Source: an uncultured Pseudohongiella sp. (GTDB lineage: Bacteria > Pseudomonadota > Gammaproteobacteria > Pseudomonadales > Pseudohongiellaceae). Taken from it: DNA of 64,000 bases. This document shows positions 44,471-52,852 of the stretch, one piece after another. The translations under genes and the position numbers were made by a program. The notes beneath the pieces are model-generated. The model ran no database searches and was not told where the DNA came from. It saw nothing but the letters and a program-made list of their open reading frames with translations. The DNA lies in assembly GCA_902597095.1 (NCBI GenBank), contig CACJWK010000006.1, positions 38,446 to 102,445 of the forward strand. Direction: 5' to 3'. Within the stretch, counting starts at the first letter, position 1. Every line of letters begins with the position of its first letter.

Positions 44471-45943
44471 ATGGAATTTGATGCCCCTTTGTTGGTCACT
44501 TTTGTTGCTTATCTACTACTGATTCTTTTTCTGGGCATCAGAGCCTATCGCCAGACCCATGATCTCGGGGACTACATCCTTGGAGGGCGGAAACTGGGTG
44601 CGGTGGTTACAGCGCTCAGTGTGGGCGCCTCTGACATGAGCGGCTGGCTGTTGCTGGGGTTGCCGGGTGCCATTTACCTGTCCGGACTCGGTGAGGTGTG
44701 GATTGGCATCGGGCTGACCCTTGGTGCGTATCTGAACTGGCTGTTTGTGGCGAAGCGACTTCGACTTTACAGTCAGCATGCCGGCAACGCCCTTACCCTG
44801 CCTGATTATTTCGAAAACCGGTTTCAGGATACTACCCGCATTCTGCGCATCCTGTCGGCCAGCGTGATTCTGCTATTTTTTACTTTTTATACAGCGTCTG
44901 GTCTGGTGGGCGGGGCGATCCTGTTTGAGAACAGTTTCGGCCTGGAGTACTCCACTGCGCTGCTGGCGGGTGGCTTAATTATCGTGTCATACACCTTCAT
45001 CGGCGGGTTCCTCGCTGTGGCCTGGACTGATGCCATTCAGGCTGTTCTGATGCTGCTGGCACTGCTGATTGCCCCTGTGGCAGTGGTTATAGGGTCAGGT
45101 GGCCTCTCTACCGTATCCGGCCAATTGCAACACATCAATCCGGCTAGCATGTCCCTGTTTGCAGACATTGGAGTGCTGGCTTTTCTGTCTCTGGTCTCCT
45201 GGGGTCTGGGCTATGCTGGACAACCCCATATCCTCGCGCGCTTCATGGCAGCAGGAAATCCTGAAAAGCTGCTGCCGGCGCGCCGCCTCGCCATGGCGTG
45301 GATGGTTGTCGTGCTCTTTGGTTCGGTAACCACGGGCTTGGCCGGCATCGCTTACTTTGCAGAAACTCCTCTGGTGAATCCGGAAACGGTATTCATTGAG
45401 CTCAGCCAGAGTCTCTTTAATCCCTGGGTTGCAGGTATCATTACTGCGGCTATCCTTTCGGCTATTATGTCCACCATTGATTCCCAGTTGCTGGTGTCTT
45501 CGAGCGTGATCAGCGAAGACATCTATCGGGTTTTTATCAGGCCGCAGGCCAGCGAGCGAGAGCTATTGGCCGTGAGTCGCGCAGCTGTCATCGTTATCGC
45601 GATTCTGGCTTTGATCATTGCCAGTGATCGACAGAGCCGGGTGCTGGATCTTGTCAGCTATGCCTGGGCCGGTTTCGGTGCCGCTTTCGGCCCGATCATC
45701 GTATTTTCACTCTTCTGGCGGGCGATGACCGCGCGCGCAGCCATTGCCGGCATGCTGACCGGGGCGTTGACGGTAGTTATCTGGTCAAACCTTCACGGCG
45801 GAATTTTTGATCTGTATGAGATCGTGCCGGGCTTCGTGTTTGCCTCGCTAGCGATTGTGGGAATCAGTGCTATTAAACCAGAGCAGAATAAGCTTGTGCT
45901 TGCTGAGTTTGAGGCGGTTAAGCGCCTGCAGCGGGCTGATTGA
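44471..45943 (+). CDS. putP: Sodium/proline symporter
   Basis: About 490 residues with 13 transmembrane segments of the SSS family. PutP hallmarks: LGDYILGGRKLGAVVTALSVGASDMSGWLLLGLPGAIYLSGL, YFENRF, and AAILSAIMSTIDSQLLVSSSVISEDIYR. It imports proline with Na+. ATG 44471 is the family start; a longer frame adds unrelated residues. It lies opposite the SufR-like regulator. Confidence 0.94.
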   Translation: MEFDAPLLVTFVAYLLLILFLGIRAYRQTHDLGDYILGGRKLGAVVTALSVGASDMSGWLLLGLPGAIYLSGLGEVWIGIGLTLGAYLNWLFVAKRLRLYSQHAGNALTLPDYFENRFQDTTRILRILSASVILLFFTFYTASGLVGGAILFENSFGLEYSTALLAGGLIIVSYTFIGGFLAVAWTDAIQAVLMLLALLIAPVAVVIGSGGLSTVSGQLQHINPASMSLFADIGVLAFLSLVSWGLGYAGQPHILARFMAAGNPEKLLPARRLAMAWMVVVLFGSVTTGLAGIAYFAETPLVNPETVFIELSQSLFNPWVAGIITAAILSAIMSTIDSQLLVSSSVISEDIYRVFIRPQASERELLAVSRAAVIVIAILALIIASDRQSRVLDLVSYAWAGFGAAFGPIIVFSLFWRAMTARAAIAGMLTGALTVVIWSNLHGGIFDLYEIVPGFVFASLAIVGISAIKPEQNKLVLAEFEAVKRLQRAD

Positions 45944-45945
45944 GC

Positions 45946-46395
45946 TCAGTTGCGCACCATTTTGATGTGGGCGATCTCGTCTTCCAAATACGGTGAGCTG
46001 GCCGTGACAAACCCAAGCTGCTGATAGAAACCTTCCAGATACTGCTGGGCGGAAATGGTGATTCCGAGCTCTGGCCACAGATCCTCGCACTGCTGGATCG
46101 CGAAGCTCATAAGCGCCTTTCCGTAGCCTCGGCGGCGCTTAGCCCGGTTCGCAACCACCCGGCCGATGGCCGCGGTCCGGTATTTGGTGTCTGGTGCCAG
46201 CAGTCGCGCGTAACAGGTGATCTCGCCCCCGATCAGGCCCATGACATGATGGGCTGCCTGATCAAAATTATCGACATCCTGATAGACGCACTGCTGTTCG
46301 ACCACGAAGACTGCCGAGCGCAATCGAAGGATCTCATACAGTTCATCGCGGCTGAGCTGATCAAAGGTTTTGCACGTCCAGGTGAACGCTGACAT
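45946..46395 (-). CDS. elaA: ElaA-type GNAT acetyltransferase
   Basis: 149 residues. It starts SAFTWTCKTFDQLSRDELYEILRLRSAVFVVEQ and contains the acetyl-CoA loop IGRVVANRAKRRRGYGKALM and ISAQQYLEGFYQQLGFV. ElaA-like proteins belong to the GNAT fold; substrate unknown. Convergent with putP. ATG 46395 is the family start. Confidence 0.9.
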   Translation of the reverse strand: MSAFTWTCKTFDQLSRDELYEILRLRSAVFVVEQQCVYQDVDNFDQAAHHVMGLIGGEITCYARLLAPDTKYRTAAIGRVVANRAKRRRGYGKALMSFAIQQCEDLWPELGITISAQQYLEGFYQQLGFVTASSPYLEDEIAHIKMVRN

Positions 46396-46553
46396 GGCAC
46401 GTTTTCCGTGATTCCAGTGATGTCGAGACTTTAGGGGGTCTGCCTTATCACTGCAAGTCAGGTCACTGTTAGGGCCGCTCCCGGATTCAGTGCAGGCTCT
46501 GCGGCAGAACAAAAATCGGCTATTTATCTTGCTTGCGGTATACTTGGCGACAA

Positions 46554-46630
46554 GTCCCCGTGGCACAACTGGATAGCGCGACGCCCTCCTAAGGCGTAGG
46601 TTGCAGGTTCGACCCCTGCCGGGGACACCA
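46554..46630 (+). tRNA. tRNA-Arg(CCU)
   Basis: 77 nt with encoded CCA. Acceptor GTCCCCG/CGGGGAC is perfect. Anticodon stem-loop ACGCC-CTCCTAA-GGCGT gives CCU. T-arm and D-arm are standard. A TATACT (46539-46544) ten bases upstream is a likely -10. Its 3' end is the left border of the island. Confidence 0.97.
46616..46630 (+). repeat. attL, 3' end of tRNA-Arg(CCU)
   Basis: 15-bp block CTGCCGGGGACACCA, matched with one mismatch at the right border. Confidence 0.7.
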
Positions 46631-47074
46631 ACTTACAGTAACCTTCCGACACTCCACGTAGCAAAAACTCTATAAATATCAGCATAAAACGCTTCAGCTC
46701 GGTGTAGTTGCGTAACTCTGCGTTTCCGCCAAAAAACATAATTTCGGGTGGAAAAGATGGTGGAAAAATACGTTGAAAGTCGTTAAACCGCTGACGGAAC
46801 TTTAAGTAAAAAACTTGAAGCCACTGGTGATGTCTGCCGGCAAGAATTTGAGAAGTATCTGGACGGCAGAATATCTTGGACTGACGCGCAAGAAGTTCCA
46901 AAAAAAACTGAAACAAGCGTGACAGACGAGCCTTAAGAGTCATTTGTGAACACGTTTGATGCACATCAAGAACATATAAGTGAAGCAGAGCATTTGCATT
47001 ACACATGATGCTTACAGGCTGTTTTTTGATGGCTGTAACACTTGGTGCACTTTATTTTCAAAAAGGAGAAACAC
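46631..47074 (+). other. Left end of island: arm-like repeats and a possible gene fragment
   Basis: Two copies of GGTGGAAAA (46747-46755, 46759-46767) resemble integrase arm-type direct repeats. A frame ending at TAA 46934-46936 encodes a coding-like tail (ATGDVCRQEFEKYLDGRISW, then TDAQEVPKKTETSVTDEP) but has no clear start. It may be the end of a lost gene. I cannot name it. Confidence 0.35.
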
Positions 47075-47263
47075 ATGAAGTTTAAGTCTGAGCTTTTCGG
47101 CGGCCAAAAGCAGGAGCCAGTAAGGGAACCATCACAGCCCAAAGCGACTTCAGCGTTACGGGATTTCTACGAAGAACTGCTGCGGCAGGAACGTGGCCCG
47201 TTCGGTAAGCCGATATATCCGAACCCGTTGGCTGGTGAACCCAAGAAGAGTGAGTCTGAATAG
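47075..47263 (+). CDS. Small hypothetical protein
   Basis: 62 residues, hydrophilic, from an ATG with AAGGAG eight bases upstream. It contains SALRDFYEELLRQERGPFGKPIYPNP. No similarity recognised. It precedes the phage-like gene and may be of phage origin. Confidence 0.6.
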   Translation: MKFKSELFGGQKQEPVREPSQPKATSALRDFYEELLRQERGPFGKPIYPNPLAGEPKKSESE

Positions 47264-47341
47264 GCGCCTATCGGTAGGCGTAAGTGTTTATGCGTAACCG
47301 TTTATGCGTGGATTTAATCTATTTATTGGACATGACACATC

Positions 47342-47635
47342 ATGAGTAAAACACCCGCCAAACGTGGCAGGCCAGCAGGAATGCGGGCTAGACAAGTTGA
47401 GCTGAAGCAAACGCTTTTGGAGCATCCAGACGTCCCTAAGGTCTTAGAGACTGTCATACGCACAGCCTTGGGCGATAATCATAAGAACCAAACTGCGGCT
47501 CAAAAGATCCTGATGGACCGTATGCTGCCTATCAGTACCTTTGAAAAAGCAGTGGATAACCGCGAGGAGATAAATATTGTGATTAATACTATACGGCCTG
47601 AGAAAGAGCCTGTTAAAGAGGAGGTAATTGAGTAA
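47342..47635 (+). CDS. Phage-like small protein
   Basis: 97 residues. Basic start (TPAKRGRPAGMRARQVELKQ), then HKNQTAAQKILMDRMLPIST. This pattern resembles small proteins next to terminase genes in marine phages, from memory rather than a search. Its stop overlaps the start of the next gene (TAATG). A second, broken copy of its 3' end is at 52764-52852. Confidence 0.6.
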   Translation: MSKTPAKRGRPAGMRARQVELKQTLLEHPDVPKVLETVIRTALGDNHKNQTAAQKILMDRMLPISTFEKAVDNREEINIVINTIRPEKEPVKEEVIE

Positions 47636-48105
47636 TGAGGAAGATAGATATACAAGACCTGATTCAGCTACTAGGCATGGTAGGGATAATTGGTTCACTC
47701 ATATTCGTCGGTTTGGAAATGAGACAATCTCAAAGAATCGCCATGGCGGGTCAGCAGATGGACAGAACAGCGATTGCGACAAGTTTTTTTGGGGCGTTCA
47801 ATGAAGCTGGGCTAGATTGGCATTCGGTCGCGCTCTTGAACCGGCCTGAATTAGCAGAGCAATATACTCCTGGAATAGCAGCTGGACGAAATAATTTTCA
47901 CCAAACTCTTTTTGTATATGAAAACGATTATTTTCAGTTTGAACAGGGCTTAATGCCAGAAAACGTTTGGCAAGCCAAGTTAGACGGACTCGCATTTTTC
48001 AATAACCAATGTAACTATCGAGACCTTATGACAATCCGGAAATCTTTCTTTCCATTGGGCTTAGTTGAAGTCATTGACTCATTACCAGATGAGTGTGAGG
48101 GGTGA
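47635..48105 (+). CDS. Membrane-anchored paralogue 1 (island family)
   Basis: 156 residues. A short N-terminus is followed by one hydrophobic segment, about 10-28, ending FVGLEMRQSQRIA. The rest is helical with ENDYFQFEQGLMPENVWQAK. Cys126 and Cys154 match cysteines in the other copies. The family shape (N-terminal segment, ENxxxQYxxGLxxExxW) resembles a widespread family of hypothetical proteins. No function is known. The start overlaps the upstream stop by one base (TAATG), so translation is coupled. Followed by two paralogues, 3 bases apart. Confidence 0.8.
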   Translation: MRKIDIQDLIQLLGMVGIIGSLIFVGLEMRQSQRIAMAGQQMDRTAIATSFFGAFNEAGLDWHSVALLNRPELAEQYTPGIAAGRNNFHQTLFVYENDYFQFEQGLMPENVWQAKLDGLAFFNNQCNYRDLMTIRKSFFPLGLVEVIDSLPDECEG

Positions 48106-48108
48106 AAC

Positions 48109-48609
48109 ATGAAGAAAGTTAGCTTAGATACATGGATTCAACTATCGGGAATGATTGGGCTATTGGGTGGTCTGATTTTTGTTGGTCTAGAAATGAGACA
48201 ATCACACACTATTGCACTTGCAGCGCAGCAGCAGGCAAGAACACAAGTAATTACGGATTCATATAATACTATGACGGAAGCCGGTTTGAGCTTTGATGAT
48301 ATGTCGATGAAAATGAACGGTGAGCGCATGGGCGTTAGACCAAAAAACGACGGTCTACAAGATCTTTCCTTAGAAGAAAGAGCAGCAGCCAAAAATTGGA
48401 CTTACTGGTATTGGCAGATAGCCGAAAATGACTTCTTGCAGTATGACTCCGGGCTTATGGACGAAGATATTTGGAAAGCCAAATTGGCTGGTTGGGAATT
48501 TAATTATAATACTTGCGACACTCGACATATTTTTGAGTTCATGAAGCTATTTTTCAGTGCGAAATTTACAGCAATATTTTCCGACTTCGATGACGAATGC
48601 ACGGAGTAA
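48109..48609 (+). CDS. Membrane-anchored paralogue 2 (island family)
   Basis: 166 residues. The N-terminus MKKVSLDTWIQLSGMIGLLG and the segment to LEMRQSHTIALAAQQ are nearly the same as paralogues 1 and 3. The C-terminal domain differs strongly except for ENDFLQYDSGLMDEDIWKAK, Cys136 and the last Cys164. The longest of the three. The gene starts 3 bases after paralogue 1. Confidence 0.8.
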   Translation: MKKVSLDTWIQLSGMIGLLGGLIFVGLEMRQSHTIALAAQQQARTQVITDSYNTMTEAGLSFDDMSMKMNGERMGVRPKNDGLQDLSLEERAAAKNWTYWYWQIAENDFLQYDSGLMDEDIWKAKLAGWEFNYNTCDTRHIFEFMKLFFSAKFTAIFSDFDDECTE

Positions 48610-48612
48610 ATC

Positions 48613-49089
48613 ATGAAAAAAGTTAGCTTAGATACATGGATTCAGTTGCTGGGTATGCTTGGGGTGCTTGGTGGTTTGGTTTTTGTGGGTCTGGAAATGC
48701 AACAATCTCAAAGAATAGCTATGGCGAACACATATCAAGACAGAATATCAACTACGATGTCTTTTATTACCGCATACGCAGAAACGAATTTAGATTGGTG
48801 GTCAGCGATTAGTTACTCTCTAGAAGAAGCTGAGGGATTAAGCGATTTGGAAATAGCTGAACGCAACGCCCATAATGGGCTGTGGTCTATTTATGAAAGT
48901 GATTTTGTTCAGTACACCCAAGGCTTAATGACAGAAGATGCGTGGCAAGCAAAACTACGGGGCATAGAACTTTTTTTAGCGAACTCTCCTTGTCATCTCC
49001 AAGAAATATTTGCGACGCGACTAGCCACTGTCGAAGAAGGTTTTCGAGAGATAGTTCGAGGCTTCCCCAGAAATTGCGGTGTAAATTAA
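48613..49089 (+). CDS. Membrane-anchored paralogue 3 (island family)
   Basis: 158 residues. N-terminus MKKVSLDTWIQLLGMLGVLG is almost identical to paralogue 2, also at DNA level. The middle differs. The conserved ESDFVQYTQGLMTEDAWQAK, Cys127 and Cys155 are kept. The N-terminal length is constant in all full copies, so residue 11 begins QL and the hydrophobic block always ends near residue 28. Confidence 0.8.
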   Translation: MKKVSLDTWIQLLGMLGVLGGLVFVGLEMQQSQRIAMANTYQDRISTTMSFITAYAETNLDWWSAISYSLEEAEGLSDLEIAERNAHNGLWSIYESDFVQYTQGLMTEDAWQAKLRGIELFLANSPCHLQEIFATRLATVEEGFREIVRGFPRNCGVN

Positions 49090-49133
49090 TTAACATAATG
49101 CATGGAACCAATCTGAATAAAGTGGAGGCACCC

Positions 49134-49580
49134 TCAGGGGGCGATGCCAACTAGTCCGTTTTCAGCACTCTGTATTAGAAATAACTTCCAGCCGCGTTTG
49201 GTTTCCTTAAAAAAATTATAAGAAGTACCCTCAAATAAGACTTCATCCGCATCGTTGTGTCTGGTAAATGTGTTCGTTACGCAATAGATTTTATTTGTAA
49301 CTTGAGTAATTTCTAGGCTGCTTTTGCTATATGCGTAGCCATTCTGAATATTTGTTCTTGCGGCACGATAGGCGTCTTTAATTGCATCTTCATCTAGCCG
49401 TACTTGTGTCGAAGCACCAATAACCATTGTGGGGGTAGTAAAATGAGATGCTATACCTTCCAAATCGAAAGCCATAAAGTCATCTAAATAAGCTTTATAT
49501 TCATTTTCTATCAGCGTCTCTTGCGCTGCGAGAGTGATTGGAAAAAAGAGGAGTGCTGTAAGGACTATCTTTAAATGCAT
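49134..49580 (-). CDS. Secreted NTF2/SnoaL-like protein
   Basis: About 148 residues. A signal peptide (FPITLAAQE cleavage region) is followed by a cone-shaped SnoaL-like fold: YLDDFMAFDLEGIASHFTTP, LDEDAIKDAYRAA, NTFTRHNDADEVLFEG, GWKLFLIQS. Such folds bind small ligands or act as hydrolases. ATG 49580 begins the signal; ATG 49598 is possible. Confidence 0.7.
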   Translation of the reverse strand: MHLKIVLTALLFFPITLAAQETLIENEYKAYLDDFMAFDLEGIASHFTTPTMVIGASTQVRLDEDAIKDAYRAARTNIQNGYAYSKSSLEITQVTNKIYCVTNTFTRHNDADEVLFEGTSYNFFKETKRGWKLFLIQSAENGLVGIAP

Positions 49581-49747
49581 TGTCTCATTCTCTTCCATTA
49601 GAAAGGCTAATTCGAGGGAGCAATAATCAGGCAATCATATCCTCTTTATCTGGGGGTTAGTCTTTCTCAGCTTTCCCTGCCTTGCTCAAATATTAGCCAC
49701 CTAAATAGCGTGTGCACAAAAATACTAAAGTATAGCCTGAACTTTGA

Positions 49748-49876
49748 AAAAATCTGACAGATACATGGCTCGCATCCAAACTAGACCCAGATAATTACGG
49801 AGCGAACTCCAAGACCAAATCAGAGACAGACCTGAATCAGATGTATCTGGAAGCCTTGCAGCAACTGTGTGATTAG
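49748..49876 (+). pseudogene. C-terminal fragment of an unknown, possibly phage, gene
   Basis: An open frame from a stop at 49745 to TAG 49874 encodes LTDTWLASKLDPDNYGANSK and SETDLNQMYLEALQQLCD. It has no start codon in front, yet looks coding. A phage structural or terminase C-terminus is possible but unproven. It overlaps the 3' end of the opposite-strand gene. Confidence 0.4.
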
Positions 49877-50100
49877 TCTATTTCTACTTGCAAAGGCCCG
49901 TCGCTAAAACTCCCGCTAATTGTTCCGCAGCGGAGACCATCAGATTCACAAATCGCTATCCGCAGCACATCGAGAGGCTCTCGGGGAGGAAAAACGTATT
50001 GGGCATGAGCAGTCGGGAACATCCCAATCTGATTGATAGTTTGAAGTGTTAGATTAACTGCAATAATTCCAAGCAAGATTTTCAAGGACTTATCGTTCAA
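49873..50100 (-). CDS. Small exported or membrane protein
   Basis: 75 residues. The TTG start at 50100 has GGAG eight bases upstream. One hydrophobic segment (LKILLGIIAVNLTLQTINQIG) ends at PTAHAQ, like a signal peptide. Two cysteines follow (ICESDGLRCG). No known family. Confidence 0.55.
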   Translation of the reverse strand: MNDKSLKILLGIIAVNLTLQTINQIGMFPTAHAQYVFPPREPLDVLRIAICESDGLRCGTISGSFSDGPLQVEID

Positions 50101-50271
50101 TGTTAGTACTCCAATTCAATTTGTTTACAATTAGGCTCGCCTTCTTCATCAACAGAGCAAAAGACTATAATTTCGTCGTTTCTATACCAGACTGAGCCGA
50201 CAGTCGATAACTAAGTATCAATATGAGGACTACAATAACAGGAGACTAGTCTAATTTCACAGGAACTAAAA

Positions 50272-50712
50272 ATGTCAGTACCAAGTAACGTGTCAATCTC
50301 AAATATAATTAATTTTACGGGTGTCCTCGGATTGTTAGTCTCTTTGTGGTTCGTTAACGAAGAGATCGAGCAAAGTCGTCTTCTGGCTGAAGCAGAGTTA
50401 ATTCAGAATAGAAACCACTCCTTGATGGCCTTTTACTCGGCTCCACTGAAGGGGAGTAATCTGGCAGCGCAGATGATGAAATCGGGAGCTGAGATAGAAA
50501 TAGACTGGTCAGATGCCGAAGAGAGCGCGATCTATACTGCAATAGCTAGAGTGAGAATTTTAAGTCTATTAAACGCTTATAATATCTACAAATAATTAGG
50601 AGTTGACGAGCAAGCTGTTGATTATACCTACCTAGTTGCAGCACGGATCTATGATAATTACCCATTGAGAGATGTTTTTTATACAAAGGGTAACCGAAGA
50701 ATTTTTGCTTGA
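50272..50712 (+). pseudogene. Island-family paralogue 4, interrupted by an in-frame TAA
   Basis: The frame runs from ATG 50272 to TAA 50593-50595, then stays open to TGA 50710. Read across the TAA it has 147 codons. The N-terminus has the hydrophobic segment and EEIEQSR in place of LEMRQSQ. The C-terminal half (LLNAYNIYK-stop-LGVDEQAVDY) fits the ENxxxQYxxGLxxExxW core. It is the most divergent copy and lacks the two cysteines. The nonsense codon makes it a likely pseudogene. Confidence 0.55.
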
Positions 50713-50959
50713 AGTACAAAAACGTTCCGCTAATAATTGTGCTCTTTAAGAATAGCAACAGATACGAGACCGAGAGGTAATGCTCGCCGACATGGGTTTC
50801 CTCTCGGTACTTGCCAACAAGCTAACTGCCTACTACTCTGATTCGCGGGATTTTTTTGGTCACGGCTATCTTCCTTGATTTTTTTTTATTTAGATGGCCC
50901 ACCGCCCTGTTAGCACCGATTCTGCAAAGCACACTTTATAAAGAACTAAGAGAACAATT

Positions 50960-52024
50960 ATGAAAACTCTAGCAAAACTAGTCATAGTACTTACATCACC
51001 GATTCTTCTGCTGTCGTGCATGGATAGCCAAGACAATTACTTAACTGCCAATCAAAATTCCGATGAGTGTGCTTCAGACGGAGAAACCACTTACATATGT
51101 GGGCTAATGAATGCAGAAGATCTGATAAGCGTTGCTGGGACTGATCTTATTATAACAACTGGCATGGCAAGCTCGGCACTAACAGATGATGAAGAGGTGA
51201 ATGGTCATATTTATCTAATAAATACTGAGGACGACAGCTGGGAAGACCTTGTTTCCAAGCCGAGCTTTTCTCAAGAGCTTAATGGTGCACTTTATCCTGA
51301 ATGCCCAGGGCCTCTGAACGTCCAAAACTACTCTGCACACGGTTTATCACTTAAAACAAAAAGTGCCCAAGTCTATGACTTGTTTATAACAAGTCATGGC
51401 GCTAGAGAGGCGATAGAAATGTTCGAACTGGACTTATCTTCAGGCTCAGCCAGTTTAAAATGGACGGGATGCGTGCCTTTGGATGAATCAATTATGCACA
51501 ATAGCGTTGCTATCTTGAATGATGGGGGTTTTGTAACTACGCAATTCATGACTTGGTCTGGGGGCCTCGAGTCAGTAGTTTCTGGGCAGGCCAGAGGGAG
51601 CGTTGTTGAGTGGCATCCTGCTGGAGCACCTTCGATTATGGATGGGACCGAACTATCGGGACCAAACGGCATTGCAGTTTCAGATGACGAGAAATATATG
51701 TATGTCGCTGCGATTGGCACAAGAACTATTACGCGGTTTGACCTAACTCAAGGAAATGAACGTGCAGTTTCTGGGGTTCTCGATAGCAACCCAGATAATC
51801 TTCGTTGGGGAAGTGCCGGAAAATTACTGACCGCGGGTGCTAACGCGACCGGCGACGGTTGGTCTGTTGTTGAAATAGACTCAGAAACACTCGAGTTCAA
51901 CACAATTGGCGGTATGAGTAGCGTTGCTGCGCTGCAAAACGCAAGTACAGCCATAGAAATAAACGATGAAATTTGGGTTGGCACATACAACGGTAATAGA
52001 GTGGGTTACTTTTCAAGAAATTAA
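50960..52024 (+). CDS. Beta-propeller lipoprotein (SMP-30/gluconolactonase-like)
   Basis: 354 residues. Lipoprotein signal with lipobox LLLSC-M. Then a propeller-type sequence with SGPNGIAVSDDEKYMYVAAIGTRTITRF and WGSAGKLLTAGANATGDGW, typical of SMP-30 or strictosidine-synthase-like proteins. It probably acts in the envelope on a small-molecule ester or lactone; the substrate is unknown. Confidence 0.75.
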   Translation: MKTLAKLVIVLTSPILLLSCMDSQDNYLTANQNSDECASDGETTYICGLMNAEDLISVAGTDLIITTGMASSALTDDEEVNGHIYLINTEDDSWEDLVSKPSFSQELNGALYPECPGPLNVQNYSAHGLSLKTKSAQVYDLFITSHGAREAIEMFELDLSSGSASLKWTGCVPLDESIMHNSVAILNDGGFVTTQFMTWSGGLESVVSGQARGSVVEWHPAGAPSIMDGTELSGPNGIAVSDDEKYMYVAAIGTRTITRFDLTQGNERAVSGVLDSNPDNLRWGSAGKLLTAGANATGDGWSVVEIDSETLEFNTIGGMSSVAALQNASTAIEINDEIWVGTYNGNRVGYFSRN

Positions 52025-52165
52025 GTCAGGCAAAACGTCAGCCTCTTCTGGTCTTTCTTTTCGACTAAGCAAGATAATCCCGTTGGAATGGACCAAAGAC
52101 TTTGTTTGACGGAGCTCATTACTCTGGATGAGTGAGCGAGCTAGTCCCTGAATATTAAAAATAAC

Positions 52166-52633
52166 TTAAAAACAAGCCATGCTCGAGTTTCCGATAAAAA
52201 GCGGGTGTAAATCTTGATGGACATACGGCATGTAGAAGTCCAAAACTCGCCTATTTTTACACGAGCTGTAAACAGATTGAATCCCTTGAAGTTTAGCTTC
52301 CCAAACAGGTCTCTCCATTAGTCCTGCTCTATATTGAACAAAATCTGACTCAAATATTAAGATTCGCTGAAAGAGCCAATTGTGAGCAGCCAGTTCGTAA
52401 TTATCGTCATAGGATTCTGAGTTCAGCAGATCATTCATCATTTCAAACATACTCAATCCCCTTTCGGTGTAAACATTAGTCATTTCCGACCATACTTCAA
52501 GCCTCGATTGTTGTTGCGCCGCAAGAGCAATGCGTTGCGACTGTCTCATTTCAAGGCCGACAAAAAGCAGAGAACCGATGATACCCAAAATGCCGAATAG
52601 TTGAATGAAGGCGTTCATTCTAGCTTTTCCCAT
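52166..52633 (-). CDS. Membrane-anchored paralogue 5 (island family), inverted
   Basis: 155 residues from ATG 52633 (GGAG upstream). It keeps QLFGILGIIGSLLFVGLEMR, QSQRIALAAQQQ, ESDFVQYRAGLMERPVWEAK and cysteines 125 and 154. It is the only copy on the - strand, so the island has rearranged. Confidence 0.78.
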   Translation of the reverse strand: MGKARMNAFIQLFGILGIIGSLLFVGLEMRQSQRIALAAQQQSRLEVWSEMTNVYTERGLSMFEMMNDLLNSESYDDNYELAAHNWLFQRILIFESDFVQYRAGLMERPVWEAKLQGIQSVYSSCKNRRVLDFYMPYVHQDLHPLFIGNSSMACF

Positions 52634-52763
52634 TATTTTATCTCCTAAATTTTTTCCCATCTTGATAGTTGGCTATTTTTAGAGCAGTAATTCAAAACGA
52701 CATTTTCAATGGCTGATCGTTCATTGTGAATCCTTTAATATAACAAGCGTAGTTCATTTCCGA

Positions 52764-52852
52764 AAAGCAGTGGATAACCGCGTAAAGATAAAAGCCTTAA
52801 TCTGTTATAGACAGTCTAAGGAAAAGCTGTTCGAGTGGAGGTAATTGAGTAA
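52764..52852 (+). pseudogene. Duplicate 3' end of the phage-like gene
   Basis: GAAAAGCAGTGGATAACCGCG near 52764 and GAGGTAATTGAGTAATGA near 52838 match the tail of 47342-47635. The part in between has drifted. It shows that the tail and the following paralogue were copied together. Confidence 0.7.

Noticed and set aside
46524..47006. 160-codon - strand frame over tRNA-Arg(CCU)
   Set aside because: Its tail is the typical spurious reading of a tRNA (SPAGVEPATYALGGRRAIQL).
46631..47074. Full integrase gene next to the tRNA
   Set aside because: No catalytic R-H-R-Y pattern or long frame was found; only a short coding-like tail.
49635..49747. CRISPR array or repeat cluster in the island
   Set aside because: No regularly spaced repeats were seen; only gene duplicates.
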